From Clostridia bacterium (GTDB lineage Bacteria; Bacillota; Clostridia; UBA1381), in assembly GCA_017935675.1 (NCBI GenBank), contig JAGBHE010000061.1, positions 124,001 to 188,000 of the forward strand: a stretch of 64,000 nucleotides of DNA, read 5' to 3'. A model generated the notes under the pieces. It did no database searches and had not been told where the DNA came from. It saw only the letters and a list, made by a program, of their open reading frames with translations. The position numbers were made by a program, and so were the translations under genes. This document shows, piece after piece, positions 44,501-53,652 of this stretch (positions are counted from its first letter, which is position 1; every line of letters starts with the position of its first letter).

Positions 44501-45765
44501 AGCCGGCAGAGCCTGGGATTTCGGCAAAGGGCGGCACGGTAATGGTTCCGCTGAGGCAAACGCTGTACTCTGCAGGTGCGGAATCCGTACAGTGCTTTGA
44601 GCTGACCGATACATATTCGGTAAAATACGGAGGCATCTACAGTGAAATAACCCTCGGAGCTGAGGAAGCATATGCCGGCGGCAGAAGGATTTCTCTTCCG
44701 GCTGCTGCATATAAAAATTCGGGCGTGGTAAATGATGAGGTCCTTGTACCGGAGGAATTTATTCGGGCGGTGCTGTTTGATAAAAGCGTAACATGGAATG
44801 AAGATGAAAAAGCTCTTAATATTGTTTCCGCCTCCGGAGCAGAGGTTGGAGACGGCGGAGAGGAGAGGGAGCTTATATATGAGATTGCCTTTGGTTCCGC
44901 TGATGCCTATGAATCGGCTTACGGCCTTTCCGATATGTCCTTCGGGGACGGAAAGCTTACTGCAACCACCTCCTCAGGGGATTCGCAGATGAGGCTTAAG
45001 GTTGATCTTCAGGCAAGCGATGTTAAGCTTATAGAAGTAAAAATGAATACCGCGGCAAGTCAGTCGGCGAATTTTTATTTCATAACCGATCAGGATACTG
45101 CGTGGAATGAATTCAAACGCTCGGCATCATTTACAACCTCACCGGGTGACAATATACTGCGCATGGATACGCTTACCGATTTGTCAAACTGGCAGAATAA
45201 GATAACGGACATGAGATTTGACCCGGCCGAAGCGTCGGGACAGACCTTTACGCTGGAATATATAAGGTTTTACGGGGATACGGTAAAGTCAGGCATAAAG
45301 AAGGACATGAGCCCGTGTGTTTCCGAAAGCGACGCTTCATACGAATGGACGTTTTCAAAAAATACTTATCTTGACGGATGGGAGGGGAATAAATCCTTCG
45401 GCTCTGTCAAGGCTGAAAACGGCTGTTTAGAGGGAATAATAACCGGCAGGACACCGGCTCTTATGAACAGGAGCGATATAGGTGCAGACTGTGCAGATAT
45501 ATCGCGTATAAGCATTAAATATGCCAATAATACCGCGTCGGATAAGGCAAGACTGTACTTTATAACAGACGATATGCCGGAGCTTGGCGAGGCTTGTTCA
45601 TTTGACATTGAAGTGTCACCTATGAACGGAGAATACGCGGAATATGTAATAGATACCTCTGAGAATATAAACTGGAGGGGCAGGCTTTTGAGGCTTGTAT
45701 TTATTCCGGGTAAAAACATTAACGGAAGTGTTTCGATAGACAGCATATCATTGCAGTACGGTTAA
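41569..45765 (+). CDS. Secreted GH99/WbsX-like protein with stalk and lectin-like domains
   Basis: This is a 1398-aa protein with a signal peptide ('AVFA-AEQ', ~27). Residues ~240-407 form a concanavalin-like lectin domain. Residues ~425-760 form a TIM-barrel of the GH99-like/WbsX family: 'MQMCPLWTEGTHYGW', 'RPVIGIYSLLSF' and 'TTWDEYGEGHII' (the N/DxWxEWGEG-type acidic motif). About 969-1089 is a copper-amine-oxidase-like stalk domain, flanked by jelly-roll modules (~830-960, ~1100-1250, ~1260-1398). GH99 enzymes are endo-acting alpha-mannosidases; WbsX-like members are largely uncharacterised. It follows the phosphoesterase gene by 22 bp. Confidence 0.78.
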   Translation: MKVLHRLNKLIAFLLAVCCTESGAVFAAEQGNAGYKDTDFLITYARDGQFDAAKYSSWDRNIPFPGEDFSNSNENVSTNVLNDGSPEHPSEAYRALNEIKGGIVTLDFDFSMDRMMDTAYRLLDDKKTLFGVVTRSGGIYLEQPGGELLYMAPCSASYVTGEFTYVVKAVIDFDRQRIVSVQINGKTYAEDKPYANPVTMANGFDISTGKESVGVLTNRRLYISGGYYVYECFWNPGGGLPDDWIISTDTGAASLKTSALRFPDKHSLLLNTVNGAVSCEKKISPVSGNLIFEINTLQTKKRDDFCISLNGGGKTAAAITSDGNSFCYIDESGTPVPFYTYTDNVWYHIKLDADVENSVFDIYLNNKLKVSGIRFDNSVSSVDRILVNAGKNQNSLVLDDIKLYRKRIYENYVSPPEPVKKKDDNTLVCMQMCPLWTEGTHYGWDPIKAASNEREPLLGFYDEGNPEIYDWTIKWMAEHGVDFQFQCVYPVARINFSVPGEPIKNDMVREYNGITEGYMNARYSDMMKFAVILECSTFFKGYQHYNEFFDYYLPFYIEYYLKDDRYMKIDGRPVIGIYSLLSFMSIFDDGTGTESVKRGVEKFRKACMDAGVGNPYIVSNRSTDSNIITMAKQAGLDAVTSYGLGGLATFASQSLNMRSAIENCKSEGIDFWPIATPMRDDIAWRVFSGYSHSGDEFREYLSMMQKEVMDNVPSRLSKKVINMTTWDEYGEGHIIAPTVGRGFEYLDAIRDVLTDGADLHEDEIPSAVEKQRVNRLYVRDRKTVFSGGENPQAMPTDTRIVQGRREKSIPETIPAHVKKGLYFTNPADASKVVAHDSISEITSGESGITVKPGGLTPAIAVNEPLEMDAYDVTYVKLRMKKNPSSGGGWFMWTSDLLPSFSTEQKVYFNPLTDDGSEFADYYIPVGKSVFWKGRISDIRIILGDITNQAIPFEIESIEFLSDETITGGDKLVIDGWVQPAEPGISAKGGTVMVPLRQTLYSAGAESVQCFELTDTYSVKYGGIYSEITLGAEEAYAGGRRISLPAAAYKNSGVVNDEVLVPEEFIRAVLFDKSVTWNEDEKALNIVSASGAEVGDGGEERELIYEIAFGSADAYESAYGLSDMSFGDGKLTATTSSGDSQMRLKVDLQASDVKLIEVKMNTAASQSANFYFITDQDTAWNEFKRSASFTTSPGDNILRMDTLTDLSNWQNKITDMRFDPAEASGQTFTLEYIRFYGDTVKSGIKKDMSPCVSESDASYEWTFSKNTYLDGWEGNKSFGSVKAENGCLEGIITGRTPALMNRSDIGADCADISRISIKYANNTASDKARLYFITDDMPELGEACSFDIEVSPMNGEYAEYVIDTSENINWRGRLLRLVFIPGKNINGSVSIDSISLQYG

Positions 45766-45777
45766 GGAGGAAGCAAT

Positions 45778-47466
45778 TTGAATAAGTATTTTAAAGCATA
45801 TATTGCCGCGGCTGTTCTGTTCCTTTGCTTCACTGCAGGTGCGGCAGCAGATGATGTAATAAGCTATACCAAATCCATTACCGAAGGCAGCATGAGAATA
45901 ACCGGACATGTAACCGATTCTGCGGACAGTGAGGTTTTGCTCAAGGTAACGACAGATGATGAACTCGTTTATATTGAGCAGCTGACTGCGGACCACGGGG
46001 GAAATTTTGATTTCAGCTTCATTCTTCCCGATGTGGGGGCGGTCTCGGGAGATAAGTTTGTGCCGGGTAAGCTGTTAATCAGCTTAGGCGTTATGGAGCT
46101 TAATTACAGCGTTAGTGAAACAATTGAATATTACGGCAGCGCTTACAGCGAATACGCAGTAGGCAAAATCAACGAGGCTAAGAAAAAAGGATCGGCAGAG
46201 GAGCTTGTTTTCGCCATTTTTGAGGCGTATCCCAAGCTTTTGATAAACGCAGCTGCTTATGAGGAATATGTAAGGAGCGGAGGAAATCTCAATGCTGTTG
46301 CTGAGGATATACTGAATGCACCTTTGCTTGAAGGAGCTTCCGGGCTTGAGCGTCAGCTAAACCATTTTTCTGCGCTGATGATTTTTAAGGGCATAAGCGG
46401 AAGCAGGGAGCAGGCAGATTTTCTGTCGGATACTGTTAATCAAGGATATCTGGGACTTGAAGGCTCTTCGGCGCTTAAGCTTTATGAGCTTTTAAAGGGA
46501 AGTCTCGGTGAGACTGCCGCGTCAAGGTACAGGGAGCAGCTGGAAAAGCTGCCTTCGCGGGAGGCATTTGAGTTTTCCGTCATATCTTTGGGATTAAAGA
46601 ATGCTGTTTCCGCCGGTGACGTTGAACTCATTCTTAAAGAAAACGAGTCAATACTGGGGATTGACTTTAAAGGCTCAGCCCTGACAAGCTCAGAGCTTTT
46701 ATCAATGGCAGGTGCGGATATAAACAGCCTCAGTGAAGTCAAGGATATGATAGATGATATAAAGAATAAAAGAGGTTCCGGCAATAACGGAAATAACGGA
46801 GGCAACAGAGGCAACGGAGGCGGAGGCGGCGGAAACGGCAGCGGCTTCCCGGCCGGAAGCTCCGCTGCACCGTCGGTTTCCCGGGAAACAGAGCCTTTTA
46901 CCGATCTTGACGGGTACGACTGGGCAAAGGATTCTATTGTGTATTTGTATGATAAAGGAATTATTAACGGAAGAGGCGGCAGCAGCTTTGAACCGGAGGA
47001 GGCTGTAACGAGAGAAGAGTTTATTAAGCTTCTGGCACTTGCCTCCGGCCTTAAAACAGTCCCCGGAGCAACGGTTCCGTTTACTGATGCAGAAGCGGAT
47101 AAATGGTATTATCCGTACATAAGAGACGCATTCGCCGCCGGAATAATTGAAGGAGACGATAATGGTAAATTCGGTATCGGCAGCTTCATAAAAAGAGAGG
47201 ATATAGCTGTGATTTTAAAAAGGCTTTATTTTTCAGGTGCAGCCGCAGAACCGGAATTTGAAGAGGTGTATGAGGATTACGGCGCAATTTCGGATTATGC
47301 CTTGGAAAGCGTAGCGGTTATGCGGGATAAAGGTATTATGGAGGGCTATGAAAACAACCGCTTTATGCCGAAATCACATGCGACAAGAGCTCAGGCGGCA
47401 GTGCTGATTAAAAGAATAATGGATTTATCGCTAAGCGCCGGAACAGGAGATGGCTATGAAGAATAA
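45778..47466 (+). CDS. S-layer-homology (SLH) anchored surface protein
   Basis: This 562-aa protein has a signal peptide (~1-23), an N-terminal domain of beta-type followed by a helical region (~125-330), a Gly/Asn-rich linker (~335-365) and three C-terminal SLH domains (~373-555: 'FTDLDGYDWAKDSIVYLYDKG', 'FTDAEADKWYYPYIRDAF', 'YGAISDYALESVAVMRDKG'). SLH domains bind pyruvylated secondary wall polymer, so it may hold other locus proteins at the surface. TTG start at 45778 with AAGGAGG 7 bp upstream. Confidence 0.9.
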   Translation: MNKYFKAYIAAAVLFLCFTAGAAADDVISYTKSITEGSMRITGHVTDSADSEVLLKVTTDDELVYIEQLTADHGGNFDFSFILPDVGAVSGDKFVPGKLLISLGVMELNYSVSETIEYYGSAYSEYAVGKINEAKKKGSAEELVFAIFEAYPKLLINAAAYEEYVRSGGNLNAVAEDILNAPLLEGASGLERQLNHFSALMIFKGISGSREQADFLSDTVNQGYLGLEGSSALKLYELLKGSLGETAASRYREQLEKLPSREAFEFSVISLGLKNAVSAGDVELILKENESILGIDFKGSALTSSELLSMAGADINSLSEVKDMIDDIKNKRGSGNNGNNGGNRGNGGGGGGNGSGFPAGSSAAPSVSRETEPFTDLDGYDWAKDSIVYLYDKGIINGRGGSSFEPEEAVTREEFIKLLALASGLKTVPGATVPFTDAEADKWYYPYIRDAFAAGIIEGDDNGKFGIGSFIKREDIAVILKRLYFSGAAAEPEFEEVYEDYGAISDYALESVAVMRDKGIMEGYENNRFMPKSHATRAQAAVLIKRIMDLSLSAGTGDGYEE

Positions 47467-50173
47467 ATTACACCGTATTGCTGCAATTTTATTGCTGCTG
47501 GCTTTTTTGCCGGTAAACTGCTGCATTGCTGCTGACCATACTGCGGAGAAGCTTGATATGTATTCCGGGAAGGAGTTAAAAGCATATGAGGATTCAGCAG
47601 AGATTTTCAGACACTTGCAGATTTTTGAGGTGGAGGAGGATATTCAGTCCATCGTTACGCGTGCACAGTTTGTCGGATTGCTGACAAAGCTTCTTGGTAT
47701 AAATGATTTCCTTGAGTCCGCAGGTGCCGAAGGAAGATATAAGGATCTGAATGATAATAATGCTTATGAGATGGAGTATGCCGTTTCGCATGGGCTTATA
47801 AATGAATATTCCCGTGATGAATTTCGTCCGGATGATTATATCCTGTTTGAAGACGCGGTGAGGGGAATATTAAACGGACTGGGGTACGGCTTTGTAGTTG
47901 AGGCGGAGGACTCAGGCAAAGATGAAGCTTTGGCATACATATCACGGGCGGCCTCGGCAGGGATTTTAAAGGGTGTATCACAGACAAAGGGCTATCCTGT
48001 AACATACGGGAAGCTGCTTACAATGCTGAAAAACGCTCTCAGTGCGGAGCTTGTTTGCCGCACATATTCAGACAGTGAGAAGAAGTATTTCATATCGGAA
48101 AGCTCGACAATACTGAATAAGGTTTATAAATGTGAGGAAAGGGAGGGAATTGTAACTGCAAACAGCTATACCGATATAAAAAGCGGTCTTGACGGTACAA
48201 AGGGAATTATTAAAATAGATGACTGTCTGTACGAATACCCCGAGCTGTCCGAAAGCCTTATCGGTCAAAGGGTGAAATATTATGTGAGAGAGGACAAGGG
48301 CAGCGAAGCCCTGATGTATGTTTTCAGCGTTCAGGAGGATAAGGACTTCCTTTTTATAGACGGGGAAGAAATAGAAAGCTTTGAAAACAGACAATATGAA
48401 TACTACGATAAAGCCGTAAAAAAACGCAGGCAGGCAATTCCGTCCGGATGTGTTATTATTTATAACGGAAAGACGGTAACGGACTTTTTTCAGCAGCAGG
48501 ACAGAATCAGAATGATTCCCGAAAGCGGCTTTGTACGGTTTATTGATAATAATAAGGACGGAAGGTTCGACGTATGCGTTATTGAAAGCTATGAGACATT
48601 TGTTGTCGGGGCGGTTGATCGGGAAAAGCAGGAGATTTTCGATAAGTACACCTCCGGAAAGCATTTGTCGCTGGATGGTATCAATGATGATTTGATATTC
48701 ATTGAAAATCTGAACGGAGCAGCAGCGGCATTTCAAAGCATAAAGGTTAATCAGGTGCTGTCGGCAGCTGTGAGTGCGGATAATAAGCTTGTAAGAATAA
48801 TTGTATCTGACAGGTCGGTTTCCGGTGTCATAGAAAGAATGGATGAGGACAGCGTTACGGTAAACGGCACTGAATACAAGCTGAACTGTGATGATATGCA
48901 AGGCTTCGGAGCAGGAAAAAACGGAAGGTTTCTTCTTGATAAGGATAATAAAATCGTCTGCTTTGAACCTGAGCCCGGCGTCAGTATGGGGTATCTTATC
49001 CGCGCTTCAATAGATGATTCGGATTCTACGCTTAGCCTTAAGGTTCTGAATTCGGCGGGAAGCGTAGAGCTTTTAAGCTGTGCGGGAGCGCTTTATATAG
49101 ATGATGTCCGGGTAAAAAGCCATGAGCAGGGATACGATATATTAAAGGCGGCAGGCATTCCGGGCGTGTTTACATACATTTCAAACAGCGATGGGGACAT
49201 ATGTAAAATATATACGCTGTACACCGGCAGCAGGAGCCGCTGCCCCGAAAGCAGACTTCAGCCGAATACTTCTGTAAGCAATATTTACACGACGTATAAT
49301 TCAGCCACAGCCTCTTTCAGGGATTCAAAAACCTTTCTTGACGGAGGCACGGTTATATTCTGCGTGCCGGACAATCCGCAGAATGCAGATAATGACGAAT
49401 TTTTTGTATGCGGTGCGGGAGATCTTGCCGGTGACGCGGGCTACGGCTCGGCAGAAAAACCGCTGAAATCGTATATTCTGGGTGATAAATCCCTCACGGC
49501 AAGCTGTATGGTCATAAACAGCGGCTATTTGTCGAAGGGCTATCGAATCGGCATAGTATGCGGTCTTACTTCAAAAATAGACGAAAATGACGAAAAATAT
49601 GAGCATATAGATATTTTCAATTACGGTAAGGTTGAGGAATACCGCCTGTATGATGAGGGAATAGATATTAATAAGCTTTCGGCAGGCTCGGCGCTTTATG
49701 CGTCAAACAGCTATAAGCTCAGAGTCGGAGACCTTGTTTTGTATGATGTACTCCATAAGGGCGGTAAAAAAATACTTAAGCGCCTTGTGGTTATGTATGA
49801 TACGGATTCGGGAGAGTATGTATATTTGAATCCTCCCGGCACATCGGCTCAGATGACCTCGACATATTATTTTGGTGACGTGTATGAAAAATCCGGTAAT
49901 TACTTGTCCGTTGTACTGTCCGGCGGAGAAATGACCCTTGCGGACACTGCGGAGATAAGCGTTGATTTTGACAGGACAAAGGATAATTATTTTGTAGATA
50001 ATATCGGCAATGCTTCAATCTGCAAATTTAATTCCGATGCAAAGGGCGGAGAGGTTTTGATTGGATTGTCAAAGGACGAGATAGTGGATTATATGTCCTC
50101 TCCGGACAGCTGTTCACGGGTGTTTGTCTTTACAGAATGCGGGAACGCAGTCTTTTGTTACATTGTAAACTGA
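47456..50173 (+). CDS. Secreted protein with degenerate SLH-like N-terminal region
   Basis: This is a 905-aa protein with a signal peptide ('LLLAFLPVNCCIAA', ~23). Residues ~35-205 resemble degenerate SLH repeats ('IVTRAQFVGLLTKLLGI', 'AYEMEYAVSHGLINEYSRDEFRPDD', 'AYISRAASAGILKGV'). The remainder (~210-905) is a series of small beta-rich modules ('GIIKIDDCLYEY', 'VTVNGTEYKLNCDD') with no recognised catalytic motif. ATG at 47456 has AGGAG 6 bp upstream and overlaps the previous gene by 11 bp, so it is translationally coupled to the SLH protein. Its function is unknown. Confidence 0.78.
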   Translation: MKNKLHRIAAILLLLAFLPVNCCIAADHTAEKLDMYSGKELKAYEDSAEIFRHLQIFEVEEDIQSIVTRAQFVGLLTKLLGINDFLESAGAEGRYKDLNDNNAYEMEYAVSHGLINEYSRDEFRPDDYILFEDAVRGILNGLGYGFVVEAEDSGKDEALAYISRAASAGILKGVSQTKGYPVTYGKLLTMLKNALSAELVCRTYSDSEKKYFISESSTILNKVYKCEEREGIVTANSYTDIKSGLDGTKGIIKIDDCLYEYPELSESLIGQRVKYYVREDKGSEALMYVFSVQEDKDFLFIDGEEIESFENRQYEYYDKAVKKRRQAIPSGCVIIYNGKTVTDFFQQQDRIRMIPESGFVRFIDNNKDGRFDVCVIESYETFVVGAVDREKQEIFDKYTSGKHLSLDGINDDLIFIENLNGAAAAFQSIKVNQVLSAAVSADNKLVRIIVSDRSVSGVIERMDEDSVTVNGTEYKLNCDDMQGFGAGKNGRFLLDKDNKIVCFEPEPGVSMGYLIRASIDDSDSTLSLKVLNSAGSVELLSCAGALYIDDVRVKSHEQGYDILKAAGIPGVFTYISNSDGDICKIYTLYTGSRSRCPESRLQPNTSVSNIYTTYNSATASFRDSKTFLDGGTVIFCVPDNPQNADNDEFFVCGAGDLAGDAGYGSAEKPLKSYILGDKSLTASCMVINSGYLSKGYRIGIVCGLTSKIDENDEKYEHIDIFNYGKVEEYRLYDEGIDINKLSAGSALYASNSYKLRVGDLVLYDVLHKGGKKILKRLVVMYDTDSGEYVYLNPPGTSAQMTSTYYFGDVYEKSGNYLSVVLSGGEMTLADTAEISVDFDRTKDNYFVDNIGNASICKFNSDAKGGEVLIGLSKDEIVDYMSSPDSCSRVFVFTECGNAVFCYIVN

Positions 50174-50261
50174 GGAAGCTCTGATTGAATAACGGTGTAA
50201 GCTGCACATTTTTGTTTAATCGGCGTTCCTTTGAAAAAAATAAATCAGGAGGTATGAAAAA

Positions 50262-51725
50262 ATGTATTTTAAACGTATAGGCGCTTTTATGATATGCGGT
50301 CTTGCGGCAGGCGTGCTTTGCGGCTGCGGCGGCGGAGGCGGCTCCGGCAGCGCAGACCCTGTTGTGTGGTACATGAGAAAGCCTGTGGACAATATGTCGT
50401 CTTATGATGTTGTAATGGCAGAGGCGAACAAGATTATTGAGGAGGAGATCGGCACAACCCTTGAGTTCAGATTTATAGAATACGGCTCATATGATGAAAA
50501 GCTTAATGTGCTGTGTGCTTCCGGAGATAAGTTTGACATCTGCCATATTGACGATACGGCAAAGTTTCAGCAGTTTATAAAATCCGGGGTATTTCTGCCG
50601 ATTGACGATTTGCTTCAGGAATACGGGCAGGATATTCTTGAAAAGCAGGACAGTATTTCAGCGGATTTTTCCAAATTTGAGGGGAAGCAATACGCTGTTG
50701 ACGATCAAGGCGCGTATTCCGTAGCTCAGTCATGGGTTTTTAAGAAGGATCTTGTGGATAAATATAATTTTGATTATAAAAATGTCAAATCACTTGATGA
50801 TCTGGAGCCGTATCTGAAACTGATAAAGGAAAATGAGCCCGGTATAACGCCGATTCACCATGAGCTTATTAATTTTATAAATCAGGATATGTCATACTCA
50901 TATGTTGACGGAATTGTATTTGATGAAAAAGAAGAAAGATTTGTACTTAATTATGAGCTTCCGGCAGAGGTTGAATATTTCAGAAAAAAGCATGATTTTT
51001 ATAAAAAGGGATATATAGCAAGCGATGCTATTTCAAAGGACGGCTCCTCGGAGAGAAGTTCCGGCAAGTACGCTGTTTTTAACAACAACGGCTATTATTC
51101 GGAGGACGGCTCAAAGTCATCATCGTTTTCCGGCTTCCCATGCGTGGAAACCTTTGTGGGAAACACCGTTATAGCTCCGAAAACAAGCGGAAGAAATGCC
51201 ATAAGCGTCACCTCACAGCATCCGGAAAAGGCTATGCAGCTGATGAACCTTATATGGAAGGATGATTATCTTCTGAACACTCTCGCATATGGTATAGAGG
51301 GGGTAAACTATACGGTCAATGAGGAGCGTACAAAGGAGCTTGGCAAGAAATCTGTTAATGTTCAGAGCGGGAATAAGCAGACCTGGGCAATTTGGCATAA
51401 CTGGCTGGGCTATCTGTGGGGTCAGTGGGATTCTGAGTGGAACAGTGCCGAGTCTCTTGAAAATATGAAAAAAACAAACGAAAATGCCGTACTGTCAAAA
51501 ACCATGGGCTTTACCTTTGATACGGAGCCGGTAAAGGCGGAGGTCGCAAAGGTTATCGCCGCTGCCCAGGAGGTTAATAAGGTTATATCAATAGGATGCA
51601 TGGATGATTTTGAAACATATATGGAAAGTGCATGTAATAAGCTCAGGGACGCAGGCTCGGATGTGGTAATCGATGAAATGAACAGGCAGTATAAGGAATG
51701 GAAGCAAAGCAATTCCGGGCAGTAA
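50262..51725 (+). CDS. Sugar ABC transporter substrate-binding lipoprotein
   Basis: This 487-aa protein has a lipoprotein signal with lipobox 'GVLCGC' (Cys ~22) and a Gly/Ser linker. The mature part matches family 1 extracellular solute-binding proteins of the LplA type ('ASGDKFDICHIDD', 'KFEGKQYAVDDQGAYS', 'MQLMNLIWKDDYLL'). It captures the oligosaccharide released by the secreted enzymes. It precedes the two permease genes; no ATPase gene is nearby, so a shared MsmK-like ATPase is expected. Confidence 0.92.
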   Translation: MYFKRIGAFMICGLAAGVLCGCGGGGGSGSADPVVWYMRKPVDNMSSYDVVMAEANKIIEEEIGTTLEFRFIEYGSYDEKLNVLCASGDKFDICHIDDTAKFQQFIKSGVFLPIDDLLQEYGQDILEKQDSISADFSKFEGKQYAVDDQGAYSVAQSWVFKKDLVDKYNFDYKNVKSLDDLEPYLKLIKENEPGITPIHHELINFINQDMSYSYVDGIVFDEKEERFVLNYELPAEVEYFRKKHDFYKKGYIASDAISKDGSSERSSGKYAVFNNNGYYSEDGSKSSSFSGFPCVETFVGNTVIAPKTSGRNAISVTSQHPEKAMQLMNLIWKDDYLLNTLAYGIEGVNYTVNEERTKELGKKSVNVQSGNKQTWAIWHNWLGYLWGQWDSEWNSAESLENMKKTNENAVLSKTMGFTFDTEPVKAEVAKVIAAAQEVNKVISIGCMDDFETYMESACNKLRDAGSDVVIDEMNRQYKEWKQSNSGQ

Positions 51726-51740
51726 AAGACTACAACAGGA

Positions 51741-52688
51741 ATGGATGGAACTGAAATGAACGGGAAAAAAATAAAATTTCAGAGGTCTGTGCGGCGGTTT
51801 AAAAACTCTCTGCCCCTGACTCTGCTGGCACTGCCGGCAATAATATATTTTATAATTTTTAAGTATGTGCCTCTTTACGGACTGGTGCTTCCTTTTAAGG
51901 ATTATAAATTTTCAAAGGGCTTTTTCGGAAGCGAGTGGTGCGGTTTCAGAAATTTTGAGTTCCTTGCGGATAACACTCAGCTTTATATAGCAATTCGCAA
52001 TACTATATTATATAATTTCGTTTTTATAATACTCGGAATTTTTGTTTCCGTAACAGCTGCGCTGCTTCTGTTTGAACTTAAAAACAAATACGTTAAGCTT
52101 TATCAGACAATTCTTTACCTTCCGTTTTACATTTCATGGGTTGTTGTTGCATATGCGGCGAGGGCGTTTCTTGATATGGATTACGGACTTATAAATAAGC
52201 TGATTGAGATGTTCGGCGGGGAGGGCGTGCTGTGGTACAGCAATCCCTCGTACTGGCCCGCATTCATTATTACGGCAAACGTCTGGAAGTCCTTCGGTTC
52301 AAATGCAGTGCTTTACTATGCGTCACTGATGGGAACGGATAAGTCGCTGTTTGAAGCCGCAAAGATTGACGGAGCGGGAAAGCTGCAGACAATAATCCAT
52401 ATTTCTATTCCAAGCATTAAAAGCATAATTGTTATGATGACGATTTTAAGCATCGGAAAGATATTCTACGGCGATTTTGGTTTGTTCTATAATCTGACGC
52501 TTAACTCATCGCTGCTATATCCCACAACTGATATCATAGATACATATGTATACCGTTCACTTGTAAAGCTGGGAGACATGGGAATATCCTCTGCGGTAGG
52601 TTTTTTGCAGTCTGTATTCGGATTTGTACTCGTTCTTGCGACAAATTTTATAGTGAGAAGAGTAGAAGAAGACTGCTCGCTGTTTTAG
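51741..52688 (+). CDS. Sugar ABC transporter permease, LplB-like
   Basis: This 315-aa protein has six membrane helices, 'YFIIFKYVPLYGLVLPFKDY' near the N-terminus and the ATPase-coupling EAA loop 'FEAAKIDGAGKLQTIIHI'. A second in-frame ATG at 51756 is a plausible alternative start, since the ribosome site before 51741 is very close. It pairs with the permease at 52704. Confidence 0.93.
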   Translation: MDGTEMNGKKIKFQRSVRRFKNSLPLTLLALPAIIYFIIFKYVPLYGLVLPFKDYKFSKGFFGSEWCGFRNFEFLADNTQLYIAIRNTILYNFVFIILGIFVSVTAALLLFELKNKYVKLYQTILYLPFYISWVVVAYAARAFLDMDYGLINKLIEMFGGEGVLWYSNPSYWPAFIITANVWKSFGSNAVLYYASLMGTDKSLFEAAKIDGAGKLQTIIHISIPSIKSIIVMMTILSIGKIFYGDFGLFYNLTLNSSLLYPTTDIIDTYVYRSLVKLGDMGISSAVGFLQSVFGFVLVLATNFIVRRVEEDCSLF

Positions 52689-52703
52689 AAGGAGGTGTCA
52701 GAA

Positions 52704-53612
52704 TTGAAAAAACGTACCGCGCAATCTTATGACAGGGAGGACAGAAGATTTGAAATCGTGTGCCATCTGATACTAATCATATTGTCGGTTTGCTGCCTTT
52801 ATCCGTTTCTGATAATCCTCGGTTCCTCCTTTGAAGCTCAGAAGCAGCTTGTTATTACAGGCTACAGAGCCATCCCCGTAAAATTCAGTCTTGAAGCGTA
52901 CAGCTCAATTTTTTCGTATCCCGAAAGAATTTTTGACGCGTATAAGATTACGGCAATATCAACTGTACTTACTACGGCGGGGGGGATATATCTTGAAAGC
53001 ACGCTTGGTTATGTAATAAGCCGTAAGGATTACAGCTACAGGTCCGGTCTTTCCATGTTCGTATTTTTTACAATGCTGTTTAACGGAGGACTTGTTCCCT
53101 CGTATATTCTTATATCGAGATGGCTTGAGCTTAAGGATACAATATGGGCGCTGGTGCTTCCCGGGCTTGCCGGGGCGTGGCATGTGCTGATGTTTAAAAC
53201 CTTCTTCATGGCTATTCCGCCGGCGCTTATAGAATCGGCAAAAATAGACGGTGCAAAGGAATACACAATTTTCTTCAGGATAATAATTCCGCTGTCTAAG
53301 CCTGCATTTGCATGTATAGGGTTATTTCTCCTTCTTCAGGCATGGAACGACTGGTACTCCTCCCTTTTGTATATTGAAACGGAAAGCAAGGTGCAGCTTC
53401 AGTATCTGCTTATGTCAATTATGCAGAACATTGAAAAGCTGAATAATGCGGACCCAGCTCAGCTTGGAATAAATGCCGGCATGCAGAACATACCGTCCCT
53501 CAACGCCCGAATGGCAATGTGTGTTATTGCGGCGGGACCGATTTTAGTGATATTCCCGTTTTTCCAGAAATATTTTGTAAAGGGCTTGACTGTAGGGTCT
53601 GTCAAAGGATAA
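52704..53612 (+). CDS. Sugar ABC transporter permease, YtcP/LplC-like
   Basis: This 302-aa protein has six membrane helices and EAA loop 'IESAKIDGAKEYTIFFRI', ending 'KGLTVGSVKG', the usual C-terminus of this permease group. A TTG start at 52704 is chosen because AAGGAGG lies 8 bp upstream; the GTG at 52695 lies on that ribosome site. Confidence 0.93.
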   Translation: MKKRTAQSYDREDRRFEIVCHLILIILSVCCLYPFLIILGSSFEAQKQLVITGYRAIPVKFSLEAYSSIFSYPERIFDAYKITAISTVLTTAGGIYLESTLGYVISRKDYSYRSGLSMFVFFTMLFNGGLVPSYILISRWLELKDTIWALVLPGLAGAWHVLMFKTFFMAIPPALIESAKIDGAKEYTIFFRIIIPLSKPAFACIGLFLLLQAWNDWYSSLLYIETESKVQLQYLLMSIMQNIEKLNNADPAQLGINAGMQNIPSLNARMAMCVIAAGPILVIFPFFQKYFVKGLTVGSVKG

Positions 53613-53652
53613 AATAATATTTTAAAAATATTATAGCAATGGGGGCTTTCAA

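Noticed and set aside
48068..48901. 277-codon open frame on the minus strand
   Set aside because: It is antisense to the 47456-50173 gene, has no ribosome site or family features, and is a shadow of the coding strand's composition.
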